A DNA stretch of 64,000 nucleotides from Hibiscus mutabilis (GCA_019671005.1 CM033732.1:15535932-15599931), one strand, 5' to 3'. Positions 12,845-25,286 are shown, numbered from the stretch's first letter. Made by a program: numbers and translations. Notes: generated from the sequence alone by a model not told the origin.

Positions 12845-13947
12845 CATGGTTCAACGTGAGACGCGTTCGATGGCTAATAATACGAGAGTTGAGCATAATA
12901 ATGTTGAGAAAGGGAATCCCCCTAGTGTTTTACCTCCTCATCCTCCGTTGGTTCCTCCCATCGATGTTGGGGTGGAAGGTGTACCCCAGGCCCCTCTAGT
13001 GCCAGTATAGGGTGATTTGACTTCGTTAATCCAAGCGATGACGGGAGCATTTCAGGCAGCGATGGCTGGAGTGCAAGTGCAAGCATCAGAACCTGCTGTG
13101 GTGGCTAATCAAGGTTTACCCTTGGAACGTCTCTAAAGTTTAGGAGGTGAGGAATTTTGGGGTTTAAGTCCTAAGGCAGCCGAGGGTTGGATGGAGAAGA
13201 CAATCCGTATTATGAATCAGATGGGTTGTAATGAGGAGCGCAAGTTTGGTTTCACTGTGTCGCTGTTGCAGGGTGACGCATATCATTAGTGGGTGATCAC
13301 AGTTGCTGGCGTTCCAGAGGCGAATATGACTTAGGAGTTCTTTCAGAGAGCTTTCAAGAGGAAGTATCTTGGCACTCAGTATTTGGATATGAAAAAGTGT
13401 GAGTTTATGTCGCTATTTTAGAGAGGCATGTCTGTTTCTGAATATGAGGTGAAGTTTGTACACCTGAATCAGTATGCCCTAGAGTTAGTTTCTGATGATC
13501 AGCATAGATGTGATATATTCTATTATGGTCTTGTGACGGACATTTAGACTTATTTTTTGGCTGCGAATTACACAGATTTTGATGTGTTGGTCAACCATGC
13601 TAAGGATATTGAGTAGTCCTTGGGCTCATCAGTTCAGCTTAGGCAAGAAAGTGGCCAATTCTAGATATTCTAAGAGGAAGAATAGGAGGTCTAGGGACAA
13701 AAGGAATAAGTCAGATCACAGGTGTGGTAGCGGTGTTGGTCAGGGTAACCATGAAGTTCGTATCATAGAGGAGTATGAGCGATGTGGTAGGCGCCACACG
13801 GGTATGTCTTGGGGTAATGTTGGAGTTTGTTGCATTCGTGGGTCATCTGATCATTTGAAGTGTGAGTGTTCTCGTATTGTGAGAGATGAACCGGTACATG
13901 TTGCTGCACCTGCTAGGGGTCAAGGCCGTGGCAGGGGTAATTTCTAG
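12845..13947 (+). pseudogene. Element A gag (capsid and zinc knuckle), broken
   Basis: Gag forms the virus-like particle. The start at 12845 (MVQRETRSMANN) gives a Pro-rich N-terminus, then the capsid domain with GWMEKTIRIMNQMG (about 13176-13217), FFQRAFKRKYLGTQYLDMKK (about 13340-13395) and a YEVKFVHLNQYA stretch. A damaged CCHC-like region (ERCGRRH ... LKCECSR) follows at 13780-13875. I see seven or more in-frame stops, most of them TAG, for example near 13006, 13288, 13332, 13421, 13545 and 13615. A shift of frame precedes the zinc region. No functional particle protein could be made. Confidence 0.85.
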
Positions 13948-14637
13948 AGGCATGAGGACAGTCAGAGAGTTGTAGCTCATGCTATTGCAGTGCGACCAGA
14001 GAATGGTAGGCCAACTCGGATCTATGCTCATCGCGAGGGTCGCAATGACACGAATGTGATAGCAGGCACCTTTACTTTACAATCCTTGTTATTGTTATCT
14101 TTGATTGATTCGGGGTCTACTCATTCATACATCTTGAGTGAATATGCATCTTTGTTGAATGTTCATGTTGAGATCCTTGATGTTGGCATGTTAGAACTAG
14201 TTCTTTTGGTGAGACGATTACTACTAGAAAGTTGTATAGGTGGTTTCCTTTGGTTTTGAATGGTTATGTGTTTGCCGCTGATCTAATGGAGTTACCATTC
14301 CATGGTTCTGATGTCATTTTGGGTATGGATTGGTTGAGTGAGCACAGCGCGGTTGTGGATCCAAAAGGATTTCCTTAAGGTTAGCCGATGATTATGAAGT
14401 TGTGGTGGTTGGCGAGAATGTGAAGTTCTTGTCCAATGTTGTTTCAGCTACCCGGGTGGAAAGGATGATGCAAGGAGTTTACCAAGCTTATTTGGCTATC
14501 GTGATGAATCATGAGGTTAAAGGTGTTCGGGTGTGGGACACTCGGGCTGTTTGTGATTTTTGGAGGTTTTTCCTTAAGAGTTACTGGGTTTACCGCCAGA
14601 TAAGGAGATAGAATTCGGTATTGAGGCGTGCACGAGT
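13948..14637 (+). pseudogene. Element A aspartic protease region, broken
   Basis: The frame opening at 13990 reads LIDSGSTHSYI (about 14098-14130), where DSG is the catalytic triad of retroviral-type aspartic proteases that cut the polyprotein. Downstream frames continue with a GMDWLSEH-like stretch (about 14325-14345), typical of the end of this domain in plant Ty3 elements. Frameshifts around 14200-14400 separate it from RT. The catalytic motif itself is intact. Confidence 0.8.
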
Positions 14638-15974
14638 ATGACGCCAGTGTCCATTGCTCCTTATATGATGGCACCGAAGGAATTGAAGGAGTTGAAGTCA
14701 CAGCTTCAGGAGTTGTTAGATCATGGGTTCATCCGATCGAGTGTTTTACCCTGGGGTGCTCCGATTCTCTTTGTGAAAAAGAAGGATGGTATGATGCGTA
14801 TGTGTATTGATTACCGGCAGTTGAATAAGCTAATAGTGAAGAACAAGTATCCTTTACCGAGGATTGATGATCTGTTTGATAAGTTTCGCTGGGCAGCGAT
14901 GTTCTCTAAGATTGATTTACGATCTAGATATTACCAGTTGAAGGTTAAGGATGAGGATATGCATAAGACCGGATTTCGTACGAGGTACGAGCATTATATG
15001 TTCTTGGTCTTGCCTTTTGGTTTGACAATGCCCTAGCTGCGTTCATGGATATGATGAATAGAGTGTTCCATGAATATCTTCATCAGTTCATGGTGGTGTT
15101 TATAGATGATATTCTCGTATACTCTCGTACTAAGAAAGAACATGATCGGTATTTACGGATTATGTTGCAAATGTTGAAGGATAGTCAGTTATACGCCAAG
15201 TTGCGCAAGTGTAAGTTTTGGCTTAATAAAGTGATATTCCTTTGTCATGTGGTTTCCACGGAGGGTATTCGTGTTGATCCACAGAAAATTGAGGCTATTC
15301 TCAATTGGAAGCAACCTAAATCTATTTCGGAGGTTCGCAGTTTTCTTGGGCTGGCTGGTTATTACCGCCACTTTGTTGATGGGTTTTCTAGTATCGCAGC
15401 ACCGTTGATGAAGTTGTTGCAAAAGAACGTTCCTTTTGCGTGGACGCAGAAGCATCAACATAGTTTTGAGAGATTGAAGGAAGTTTTGACACATGCTCCT
15501 GTGTTGATTCAACCTGAATCTGGGAAGGGGTTTATGGTTTATAGTGATGCATCCTACGTGGGGTTGGGATGTGTGCTGATGCAAGATGGTAGGGTCGTGG
15601 CCTATGCATCGAGGCAACTAAAGGTTCATGAGCGCAACTATCTAACTCATGATTTAGAGCTTGCGGCTGTGGTGTTTGCCTTGAAAATTTGGAGACATTA
15701 CCTTTACAGAGAGAAGTGTGTGTTGTTCATGGACCACAAGTGTTTCAAGTATTTGATGTCTCAGAAGGATTTGAATCTTAGGCAACGCAGATGGTTAGAA
15801 TTGCTTAAGGATTACGACTTGAAGATTGAGTATCATCCTGGTAAAGCCAACGTGGTTGCGGATACGTTGAGTTGTAAGGTTGCGGTTGAGCTTAGAGCTA
15901 TGTTCGCAAGGTCGAGTGTGACGCGGGAAGGTGGGTTGTTGGCTGAATTGCAAGTTAAGCGTACGATGTCATAG
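14638..15974 (+). pseudogene. Element A reverse transcriptase and RNase H
   Basis: RT copies the element RNA into DNA and RNase H removes the RNA strand. The first part (14638-15036) carries IAPYMMAPKELKELK, WGAPILFVKKKDG, MCIDYRQLNK and FSKIDLRSRYYQL. A 1-nt deletion near 15030 moves the frame, and the second part (15045-15974) resumes with the catalytic FIDDILVYS, GLAGYYRHFVDGFS, then RNase H (MVYSDASYVGLGCVLMQDG, ALKIWRHYLYR, DHKCFKYLM) and the connecting HPGKANVVADTLS. Catalytic aspartates are present in both enzymes. The frame ends in TAG at 15972-15974, where the family continues into integrase. Confidence 0.92.
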
Positions 15975-17406
15975 ATGATTAAAGCTAAGAAACTGTTTGA
16001 TGATTCCTTGGTTGAGCATGTTAAGGATATATCGGAGGGAAATCTGACGAATTTTCATTTTGATGATGATGGAGTTTTGTATTTCAAGGGTCGAATAGTG
16101 GTGCCGAAAGATCCGGAGTTGAGGTACACTATTTTGACGGAGGCACATTCTAGCCCTTTTTCTATGCATCCTGGTAGTTTAAAAATGTATCAAGGGTTGA
16201 AAGAAGCATACTACTGGGTTGGTTTGAAAAGGGATGTGGCTGAGTTCGTTTCTAAGTGCATGGTATGTCAGCGGGTCAATGCTGAACATCAGTTTCCATC
16301 TGGGTTGTTGCAACCGTTGAGAATTTCGGAATAGAAATAGGAGAGAATCACCATGGATTTTATGACAGGACTACCTTTGACACTGACTAAAAAGGATTTC
16401 ATTTGGGTGATTTTGGATTAGTTTACGAAGTGTGCACATTTTCTGCCAGTGCATACGACGTATACGCTGGACAAGTTGGCATATTTGTATATTGCTAAGA
16501 TCGTGCGTTTGCACGGGGTATCGAAGTCTATTATTTTAGATAGGGATTCGAGGTTTACAACAAGGTTTTGGGTGAGTTTGTACCGGGCTTTGGGTACAAG
16601 GTTGAATTTCAGCACTACGTATTATCCTCAGTCGGATGGTCAGTTTGAGCGGGTTATCCAGGTTTTGGAGGATATGTTGAGAAGTTGCATTATTGAGTTC
16701 CAAGGAACCTGGGAGAAGCATTTACCTTTGGTTGAGTTTGCGTATAACAATAGCTACCAAGCGAGTATATAGATGGCACAGTATGAGGCATTGTATGGCC
16801 AGAAGTGTCGTACGCCCTTGTGTTGGGCTGAGGTAGGGGATAAGCATGTTTCCTTGCCGAATGTGTTGAAAGACACGGATTAAAAGGTAAAGCTTGTATG
16901 TGATCGCTTGAAAGCGGCTGCGGATTGGCAGAAATCTTACACAGATTTGAAGCGTAGGGAGATTGAATATGCGGTGGGTGATCGTGTATTCTTGAAGGTC
17001 TCACCATGGAAAAAGGTGATGAAGTTCGGACGTAAGGGTAAGCTTAGTCCGAGGTTTATAAGACCATACGAGGTTGTTGAGCGTGTTGGTCCTATGGCTT
17101 ATCGGTTGAGGTTACCTCCCGAGGTGGAGAAAATACATGATGTGTTCCATGTGTCTATGTTTGCGGAGGTATCGGTCGGATCCCTCGCATGTTATACCGG
17201 TGGAGCATATTGAGTTGAGGCTGGGTTTATCCTATGATTAGGAACCGGTGGACATTCTTGATTCCAGCAGCAAAGTTCTTCGTGGCAAGACGATTGAGCT
17301 TGTTAAGGTCTTGTGGCGGCACCGTGGTGTCGAGGAAGTCACTTGGGAGAGCAAAGCGGATATGTTGGAACAATTTCTGCATTTGTTTCCTCCAGGTAAA
17401 TTTTGA
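15975..17406 (+). pseudogene. Element A integrase with chromodomain-like tail
   Basis: The HHCC zinc finger is intact (EAHSSPFSMHPG ... CMVCQR, about 16140-16275). The catalytic core has the first Asp in MDFMTGLPLT (16353-16382), the second in LDRDSRF (about 16537) and the Glu in QFERVIQ (about 16640). The tail has GRKGKLSPRFIRPYEVVERV (about 17028-17090). The final segment, DILDSSSKVLRGKTIELVKV then LWRHRGVEEVTWES (17252-17355), is the chromodomain-like module that in chromoviruses directs insertion to heterochromatin. Stops at 16332, 16338, 16420, 16770 and 16881 and a frame change near 17200 inactivate it. Confidence 0.9.
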
Positions 17407-17419
17407 GGACGGAATTTGT

Positions 17420-17434
17420 TAAGTGAGGGAGAGT
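17420..17434 (+). other. Element A polypurine tract
   Basis: TAAGTGAGGGAGAGT directly precedes the 3' LTR (TGTAATACC at 17435). Purine-rich and in the expected place for plus-strand priming. Confidence 0.75.
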
Positions 17435-20400
17435 TGTAATACCCCGTTTTGGGATTAGATGTTTTAAAGGTTGGTTCGAAGGTCTGGTGGACCGATATTA
17501 GAGATTCGAGTCAGTTTCGGGATTTAATTGGATTAAATATTTTTGATGGTGATAAAATTATGGAAAAATATGCTAAAATCATTATTTAATATACTAATGA
17601 TTATGGTGAAATAAATTTTGGAAAACAAGTTTTGGAAATCAAACATTTTGGACTAGTGACCAAAATGCAAACTTTGAAAACTATTTTTAGTGGCTGTTTT
17701 GTAAAGAGTCAAAACTTTGAATCTTTAAGGAGCTAATTGCCCAAAAAGTCTAATATCAGACTTTATCCCTTAATTGGCTATTTTTAAAGTGATTTGAAAA
17801 ATATAAATAGGTTGGGGAAATTAATTTGTGATTAAAAGGTTTAAAACAAAAGTCACGTAACAAACTTTCTCAACTATTTTCACTCCAAAATCTCTCCAGC
17901 CAAACATCAATTTCTTCTTCTAAATCTTCAGGTAAATCTTTCTTTTCTTAAATCTTTTATTCTCAAATGATTTCTTGATGTTAGTTTTCCAAAACCTTAT
18001 TGTTTTAATTTTGTTTTCTCATGTAAATCAACCAATTAAGGGGGAAAGCATCCATTAGAGGTAAAGTTTGTTCTCCCCCTCTAATGAAAGGTTCTTTACT
18101 GAAATCCCCAAGTTGTTGACTCTTTACAATTGTTTTCTAATGTGTTTTGATAGTTTAATTAAAGAAAAATGGTTTAATTGTGTTTTGATTGATGAGATTT
18201 ATGGATCTTCGTACTTGTTATGTTTTGCTGGGATTTTGATCAGATCAGATCATGATTTTGATGTTTAGTTGAGTTAAGAACTTGGTTTTAATATTGCAAT
18301 CCCGAAACAAGTTGAATCTCTAATGTTTAAGGTGGTTAATTAAGGGTTTTGGGGGTGATAGTTGTGTTTAATCTTTGCTGGAAGTAAAAGGATGTTGGGA
18401 AAGGTTTTTAGGTGTTAATTGATGAGGTTTGATGGATTGAATCGTTATAATAAGGCTGGGTTAAGTTTCGGAAGTGTTTGATGATGATTTCGGTATGTTT
18501 CGGATATGTTTTTAGTGGGCAACTTGAGAGTTGCGGGTAATTGCTTGTAGGCAATGGTTTGAATGCATAATGATGCATTTGCCCTCTGGTTTATGTGGTT
18601 AAAACAGGGGATAATCAAAGCGACGAAGCTTGATGTTGGTTGTGGCTTCCCAGGAGCTCGATTTGCATTGGCGAGCAAAGCAAGGCGTATCAGAGAGTGG
18701 AAACTGGATTAAACGCCTTTAAACGGTTTAATAAAGGTTGTTGGGAGTTTAGAGTAAGCGTGAAATACTTACCTAAGCTCAGAAGTAAGTTTCCCTTATT
18801 TTGCTCTTGAATATCGGTTTGGATATGAGCATGTTGATTTCATGTTTTGGTGTTAAACATGGTTTGATTTACTTGCTCGAAATGCATGGTTTTAAGTACA
18901 TATGCAAGGGTTTAAAAGTATAATAAATGCTAGTGAGCATTGGTTTTCATTTCGGTCGGGAATGGTGTTATTGCTTTGGTAATGTGATTTGCATATGTGG
19001 TGTTTTTGTTCAATGCATTGTAAAACAGTAAGTAAATGGTTTTGTATATGATATATTGGCTATGTGACAAGGTGAGAAACATTCGGGTATAGTTGGCATG
19101 CCATAGGATAAAAGTGCACTATAAATATGAACAAAAATCGATCGTGGCCATGGGTCCTTGAGGTATGGCAGTTTAACAAGGCCACTCGGACTGTTGGGAC
19201 ATCATTTGGGGCATGCGGTTTAACTAGGCAACCCAAATTGATGGTGATCTTGCGGTTTAACTAGGCAAGGTTTGGAATATCATGCGGTTTAACCAGGCAT
19301 TGTATGAGAGATCTGTTTATCCGATGTATAGGATAAAGGTAGTCTATCCGGGTCACTATAAATGCCAATATATGTGAAAGTTTATGTGTTGAACCTATTA
19401 TAATGCTTTGGGATTTAAGGATGGTAAATGATTTAATGCTTTAGGATCTAAGCATGGAATATGTATATGATGTTGCATAAAGGTTGTTCTGCATTGTTTC
19501 GGTTGGAAACAAGGAAAAATTCTTTGGTAGTAAGCATGCTTTCGAAAACAAGTGTTTGGTTTTCAAATGGTTTTAATTGCATCATTATATTATGAGCATC
19601 CTCACTAAGCATGTGTGCTTACGCTCTTTTTTTCCTAATGATGCATAGCATTGAAGTTTTAGGGCAGCAAAGCCAAGGCTAAAGTGATCCTAAGACAAAG
19701 ACTACTTTGAGTATGAACTTAGTTTATGTTTTCAGTTAATAAGGCAATGTGTTTGCCATATTTTGGGGATTTGTAATTCTGTTTTCCCATGATTTTTTAA
19801 GCCTGTCTAGTGATGGATTTTATGGTTTGTTTGATGTTGATTGAGCTTGGGTAAATCTTGTCTATGTTGTTGCGAGCTAAGTGCTAAAGTATGCATCTAG
19901 TTGGATTTGATTGGTTGTCATGGTTTGATGATTCAAACAAGTTTGGTATGATGCTATAAGTGTGCAAGCATGTTGAGTATGCCTTAAATGTACCAAATGT
20001 GAGTTTTGGTTGCTTGGTGGAATGATATTAGGATGCATGCCTATAGAATATCTTGAGTAGTATAAATGCCATGAATGGTTGTTGAATTTGTGATGCTTTG
20101 GTTGGTAATGTATCTTAGTATTGTTGTATGAGTGTTTGAAGCATGTTGGAGTGTTTTGGATATCATCAAAGTGTGATTAGACAACAAATTGGGACATTAT
20201 AGGTCCAGGCGTACCGGTACGGGTGTCCCTGTTTCGGTACAGGTAAGCCATTCCAGGCTTAGTGTACCGGTATGCGGACAACTGTTTCGGTACGAGCTTA
20301 GGCTATATTAGCCCGTATTTCGGTACTCTAGATGGTGTTTCGATACGGTACAGGGTCTTCATGAATGGTGTTTCGATACGCGCAAACGTATCGGAACGAT

Positions 20401-20899
20401 ATTTGGTTACTGGAATATGAGCTTTAGAAAATGTTAAGGCGTACCGAAACACCTTTAGGTGTACCAGTACGGCTACCGTTAACTCTGTTATTTTGGAATC
20501 TTTAAAGGTTTCCGTTTCTTTCATTTTGGTCCATAAGTTTTGTGAATGCAATTGTATGAGTTTGGATGATCGTAATGACCTGATATTTTTCATGTAAGCA
20601 TGAAATTGGACTAATTGAGGATTGGTAATCTTAATTTAAGTTTTGGTACATAAATTTATCAGATTTGCATTTTAGTCCCTAAAATGTATGTTATGCAATT
20701 GGTTGTCCTTCCGTGGTCCGAATCATTTGTAAATTCATCTGCTGCAAGTATGTACACTTAGGGTTATTAATATGCATCTAGACAAGATAAAAAGAAAAAA
20801 ATGGACTGGTTTTTGTAATCTTTCTCCAGTTTACTTCATTAAACTTAATGTATTTCTCTCGGTTCAGTCGGGCGTCTAGGCCGGGTCGAGGGGGTTACA
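17435..20899 (+). repeat. Element A 3' LTR
   Basis: It starts TGTAATACCCCG and ends GGGGGTTACA, with canonical TG/CA ends. It is collinear with the 5' LTR but differs by scattered substitutions, a three-unit instead of six-unit tandem block near 19215-19310, and a ~33-bp duplication near 19415-19450 (a second AATGCTTTRGGATYTAAG). The palindrome cluster is at 20210-20480. The amount of difference indicates a fairly old insertion. Confidence 0.9.
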
Positions 20900-20968
20900 G
20901 AAGGATAGTCATGGTTGGACTAGTAAGATGCAGTGGATTGTACGAGTAATGTTCTTGATGTGCGCCAT
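20900..20968 (-). pseudogene. Element B ORF3, 5' end
   Basis: The ATG at 20968 on the minus strand reads MAHIKNI, matching the start of C ORF3 (MASKIK) and D ORF3 (MAHS). The frame runs into element A after about 23 codons and resumes beyond it at 9096. The 5-bp duplication at the junctions shows that A split this ORF. Confidence 0.6.
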
Positions 20969-21577
20969 TGTTGTTGAAGATGAAGATGAAGACGACACAA
21001 ACTTGGGGATAGGGTTTTAAGAGAGGAAGAACATATGTCAAGATTTTGGTTTTTAAAAATAATTCTCTCTTTAAGGTTTTAAGGTGGAAAACGAGATGAA
21101 GATAGAGAAGAAGTTGAAAAGATTTTGCGTTTTAATGTAAAGGGGAAAAGATGGGAGATTTTGGAGGGAAAATAGCATTTATGAAGGGTTTATAGGGTAG
21201 TGGGAAAGTGGAAAATAAGGGATGTGAAGTGGCTTGGGGAGGAGAGTTAGTGACATGTGGTGGTGTAGGGGTTTGGGGAACTGAAAAAGAAGAGAGAGGT
21301 TGTAAGGGTTTAATCATTAGGGAGAAAAAGGAGGATTTTTATTAAATGCTTAAATTTTCTTCCCTTTTTGTCTTGTAGCTGCCAAAATAACCCTAAAATA
21401 AGTAGAAACCAAATCTGCCAAGAATCAACTTTTCCAAGATCCTAGAAAAATTCCATCCTCGTACTTGCTTTGTAACTGTCAAAATAAACAAAACAAAATA
21501 AAATAAAACCGAACTTAATGCTATACCAGCTAATGAAAAAGAAAAAAAGAAAGAAATTAAGTACTAAAAAAACTAAA
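20969..21577 (-). other. Element B spacer between integrase and ORF3
   Basis: On the minus strand this is a pyrimidine-rich, then A-rich, non-coding interval equivalent to the pol-ORF3 spacer of C (34485-34989). The open frames here are low-complexity and I call none. Confidence 0.5.
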
Positions 21578-22770
21578 TTAATGTCCAAAATAAGCTAAAT
21601 AAAATAAAAACAATGCTGAAAAGTAAAAGGGGTGGACTGGATGCTTAAGCATCTTGGAGGGTGATAAAGATTTTTTCATGATAGATTGGTGCACCATGGT
21701 AGGCCTTGAGTCTTCAACCACTGACTTTAATGATCGGACCGTTCTTGAAATCCTTGATGTCGACAGCACCAGTGGGTATAATTTGACCACCACGAATGGA
21801 CCAGACCAATGAGACTTCAATTTGCCCAAAAAGAGTTTAAGGCGTGAGTTGTACAAGAGAACTTGTTGGCCTTCAACAAAATAATGAGGCATCAGTTCCG
21901 CATCATGCCATTTTTTGTCTTCTTTTTGTAGATCTTAGCATTTTCATAAGCATCCAATCGATGCTCGTCCAACTCATTCAGTTCTAGCAATCGTCTCTCT
22001 CCAGCCAATTGGTAATCCAAATTGATCTTTTTGATAGCCTAAAAGGCTTTGTGCTCAAGCACGACAAACAAGTGGCATGCCTTGCCATAGACAAGTTAAT
22101 AAAGAGACATGCCAAAGAGTGTTTTGCATGCGGTCCGATACGTCCATAAGTTTTCATCAAGTTTCAGGGACCAATCTTTATGGTTGGGTTTTACCACTTT
22201 GTCCAAGATTTACCTTATCTCTCGGTTGGATACTCCAGCTTGCCCATTGGTTTGCGGATGGTATGTTATGGCAATCTTATGGTGGACTCCATATCGTCTT
22301 AATACCTTAGCAATCAGTTTGTTGTCGTGGTGAGTGACCTCATCACTAATGATGGCTCGAGGCACTCCGAACTAAGTGAAAATATGTGTGCAAAAACTTC
22401 AGGACTGTCTTTGCATCATTCTTTGTCGTGACAATGGCTTTAACCCACTTGGACACATAATCAACTTTTAGCAATATATATAAATGTCACAAGATGAGGG
22501 AAAATGTCCCATGAAGCCGATGCCCCAAACATTAAATAATTCAACTTCTAGGATAACTTGCATGGGCAACTCATTCTTCCTATAGATGTTTCTCGTCTGT
22601 TGGCATCTATTACAGGATTTATAGAATTCCTGAGCCTCATTGAACAAAGTGGGCCAATAGAAACTAGACTGTAGGACCTTGACAACCATCTTATGTCCTC
22701 TGAAAAGCCCTTCACCTAGAGTTGAATGGTAATGGAACAAAATATCCTCATGCTCTTCTTCGGGCACACA
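21578..22770 (-). pseudogene. Element B integrase, catalytically dead
   Basis: The zinc finger is recognisable (HYHSTLGEGLF ... CNRCQQ, about 22720-22595). In the core, the first catalytic Asp is replaced by Gly (VWGIGFMGHFP, about 22535). The second Asp remains (RAIISDEVTHHDN, about 22355-22317). The Glu is replaced by Gly (TNGQAGVSNREI, about 22245-22215). So two of the three DDE residues are gone, besides stops and frameshifts. The C-terminal SRLKLFLGKLKSHWSGPF (21838-21785) is the family's end domain and remains readable. It is homologous to C integrase at 34990-36087. Confidence 0.85.
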
Positions 22771-22794
22771 TCTTCAGATTATTTGATCAACATA

Positions 22795-23958
22795 CTACTT
22801 GAAAAGGTAGGGCTCATCCCAATAGTAGTAGCGCACATTATGTCTGAATTTCTTTCTTCCCTGGATATTCAAATCACAAGGCAAAATTCCACTAACAAGA
22901 AAGTTAACAATATCAGCATACCAAGGCAATGTTGTAGCATTCAATAATTTCTTATCAAGGAATTCTTCCTTAATATCAAGTTCATTATCATGCTCACATG
23001 AATTTATTAACCTAGAGAGATGATCGACTACTTGATTTTCAGTTCCTTTTCTATCCACTACTTCAATATCAAATTCTTGCAATAATAAAATCCACCTAAT
23101 AAGTCTAGGTTTAGCATTCTTTTTAGTCACTAAATATTTAATTGTCGAGTGATCGGTGTGTACAATGACTTTAGTTCCTATAAGGTATGCCTTAAACTTA
23201 TCAAATGCAAATATTATAGCAAACAGTTATTTTCAATGGTGGTATAGTTCTTTTGTGCTTCATTTAATGTATGACTAGCATAGTATATAACATGAAAAAT
23301 CTTACTTTGACTTTGTCCAAAGACTGCACCCACAACATAGTCACTAGCATCACACATGAGCTTAAAAGGTAGTGACCAATCAGGGGCACTACGATCGGTG
23401 TATAAATAAGTTCCTTCTTTAGGGTCTCAAATGCTGCACAATATTGGTCATCAAATTCGAATGCTCTGTTCTACTTCAGCAACGAGCACAACGAGTTTGA
23501 AATTTGAGAGAAAACTTTGATGAATCTCCTATAGAATCCTGCATGGCCAAGGAAGCTACGAATGAATTTGACGCTAGTATTAGGTGGTAGCTTCTCAATG
23601 ACTTAAAACTTGGCTTTGTCCACTTAGATGCCTTGCTTTGAAGTTCGATGGTCCAGACAATGCCTTCGTCAACCATTAAGTGGCACTTCTTTCAATTGAG
23701 CACTAGGTCGGTTTCTTCACATCTTTTCAACACCTTGGAGAGATTGCCTAGGCATTGATCAAAAGTATCTCCAAAGACTGAGAAATCGTCCATGAAGATC
23801 TCTAAGAAATCATCCACCATGTCCGAAAAGATGGTCATCCTACAATGCTGGAATATTACTGGCATATTGCATAGGTCAAAGGGCATTCGTCGAAAGGCAT
23901 AAATGCCATAGGGACATGTGAATTTGGTACATTTAGGATAGATTGCATATAGTTTGCA
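22795..23958 (-). pseudogene. Element B RT (C-terminal part) and RNase H
   Basis: The frame at 23997-23692 reads FTCPYGIYAFRRMPF and then EIFMDDFSVFG, the catalytic DD box, and LGNLSKVLKRCEETDLVLN. RNase H fragments follow at about 23330-22800 (HVIYYASHTL; LIRWILLLQEFDIEV). The N-terminal half of RT is missing because element D abuts at about 23958. Several frameshifts occur. The active-site aspartates happen to survive, but the protein is truncated. Confidence 0.85.
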
Positions 23959-25262
23959 TGTATATATGGAGTTACACCATCTATGCTTTAATTTCATATA
24001 TTTTGGTGTATTTTATGGGAAAGGTGGTGCTTTGTGGTACATATGTAGGATGATGGAAGATGTTGGAGGATCACTAGAGTAGTTGAGTAGTAGATCTCAT
24101 GGCTGGACCTAATGATACATAAAAGAGTTGGAGATAAATATACTTTTATCTATGTGGATTTTCTCTTAGATATGGAACATTAAATATAGTGGGAAATCAA
24201 GGGCCTTCTTTAATAAAGCTGCCTGCACTTTAGGGTTCTTTAACCTAGTTTCACCGCCTATATAAGAGAGACATGGACAACACTTCAAAGCAGAGCACGA
24301 TTATTGATAACAATCCTAATCGAAAGCTTGCGGAGAACCACCAGAGTTGAAGCTAGAGAAATCTCCTCACGACAAAAGCCATCGATAGAGGCCGACAGAG
24401 TAGGATACCTACAACAATAGTTTGACAGCATGGATGGAGGGAGTTTGTCGAGGATGCTCGACTCTTTTTTTTCCTTGCTTGATAAACTACCATACCTTAA
24501 TATTTTATGTTTTAGATGTTTTAGGATCAGACATGAGCTAAATACTTTAGTTTGGATTATTGCTTCCAAGGATTATATGTTTTGATTATTCTATTTTAAT
24601 GTTATAGTTGTTTTCCCTTAATCTGTTATGTTCATTGTTCTTCATGCGTAGTTATTATAAGAGCTATCAAGAGAGGCCTTTTAACTATTAATATGTGGCT
24701 TAATATCGAGAGAGTTAGGTTATACATACGTGAATAGTGGGGCTAAGTTGTTAACTTAGTTCTAATCTAGCTTAGATATAAGTTTAGGGTTTTAACGACT
24801 AAAAGGGAGTGTTTAAACAAATAATAGAGTTGTTAGGGTTCACGCAGACATATATTACCTTAGCTTCAATACTGTTAACTTTTAGGCATCGAGAGAGTCA
24901 GAAGTTCTTTAGAAAATCCTATTGAGTAGATAAAGACTTTAATGGTTTACGCAGACATGTATTGTTAGTTGCTATAGCATTGAAATAAGTAATCAAGCAT
25001 ATATGCTTAGAAATAATCCTAGCTTTCATAATAATCTATTATTTGTCGCAGCATATGTTCGTCTTAATCGTAGCTATATTTAGTTTAATTGCTTTTAGTT
25101 TTAATAAATCAACACCATCCAATACCTGCAACCATATTCTTTAGTTCGATAACTTCGTAGTTATTGATCCAATCCTTGTGGATTTGACACTCTACTCATC
25201 ACTTTATTACTTGATTTGACGAGTATACTTGTTCAAAGTGCATCATTATTCGAAAAACATCA
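23959..25262 (+). repeat. Element D 5' LTR
   Basis: It is homologous in reverse orientation to B's LTR: both share the blocks containing AGAGCTATCAAGAGAGGCC (about 24660) and TAATCCTTGTGGATTTGACA (about 25169). It ends at CA (25262), 6 nt before the primer site. The left edge is approximate, set where B's RT reading frame stops being recognisable; TGTATATATGG at 23959 is the nearest TG. A TATA box lies at 24259-24266. Confidence 0.7.
24259..24266 (+). promoter_or_regulatory. TATA box in element D LTR
   Basis: TATATAAG within CCGCCTATATAAGAGAG, in mid-LTR at the place equivalent to B's TATATAAA. Confidence 0.55.
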
Positions 25263-25268
25263 AGTTTT

Positions 25269-25286
25269 TGGTGTCGTTGCCGAGGA
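25269..25286 (+). other. Element D primer-binding site (tRNA-Asp type)
   Basis: TGGTGTCGTTGCCGAGGA is two or three bases from TGGCGCCGTTGCCGGGGA, the complement of the plant tRNA-Asp 3' end, and follows the LTR by 6 nt. Confidence 0.8.

Larger units (their letters stand above)
9097..20899 (+). mobile_element. Element A: Tekay/Del-type chromovirus (Ty3/gypsy)
   Basis: It is complete in layout: 3.5-kb LTRs at both ends starting TGTAA and ending GGGGGTTA(C)A, an initiator-Met-type primer site, gag, protease, RT, RNase H, integrase, a chromodomain-like C-terminus, a polypurine tract and a 5-bp target duplication. Long LTRs, the tRNA-iMet primer and the chromodomain fit the Tekay clade; that clade call is inference. 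The two LTRs differ by several percent by eye plus repeat-number changes, and the polyprotein has many stops, so it cannot move on its own. It lies in B's ORF3 in the opposite orientation. Confidence 0.9.

Noticed and set aside
13006..13615. Stop-codon readthrough (TAG recoding) in element A gag
   Set aside because: The TAGs accompany frameshifts and TAA stops and occur at many sites, including Trp positions; decay is a simpler explanation.
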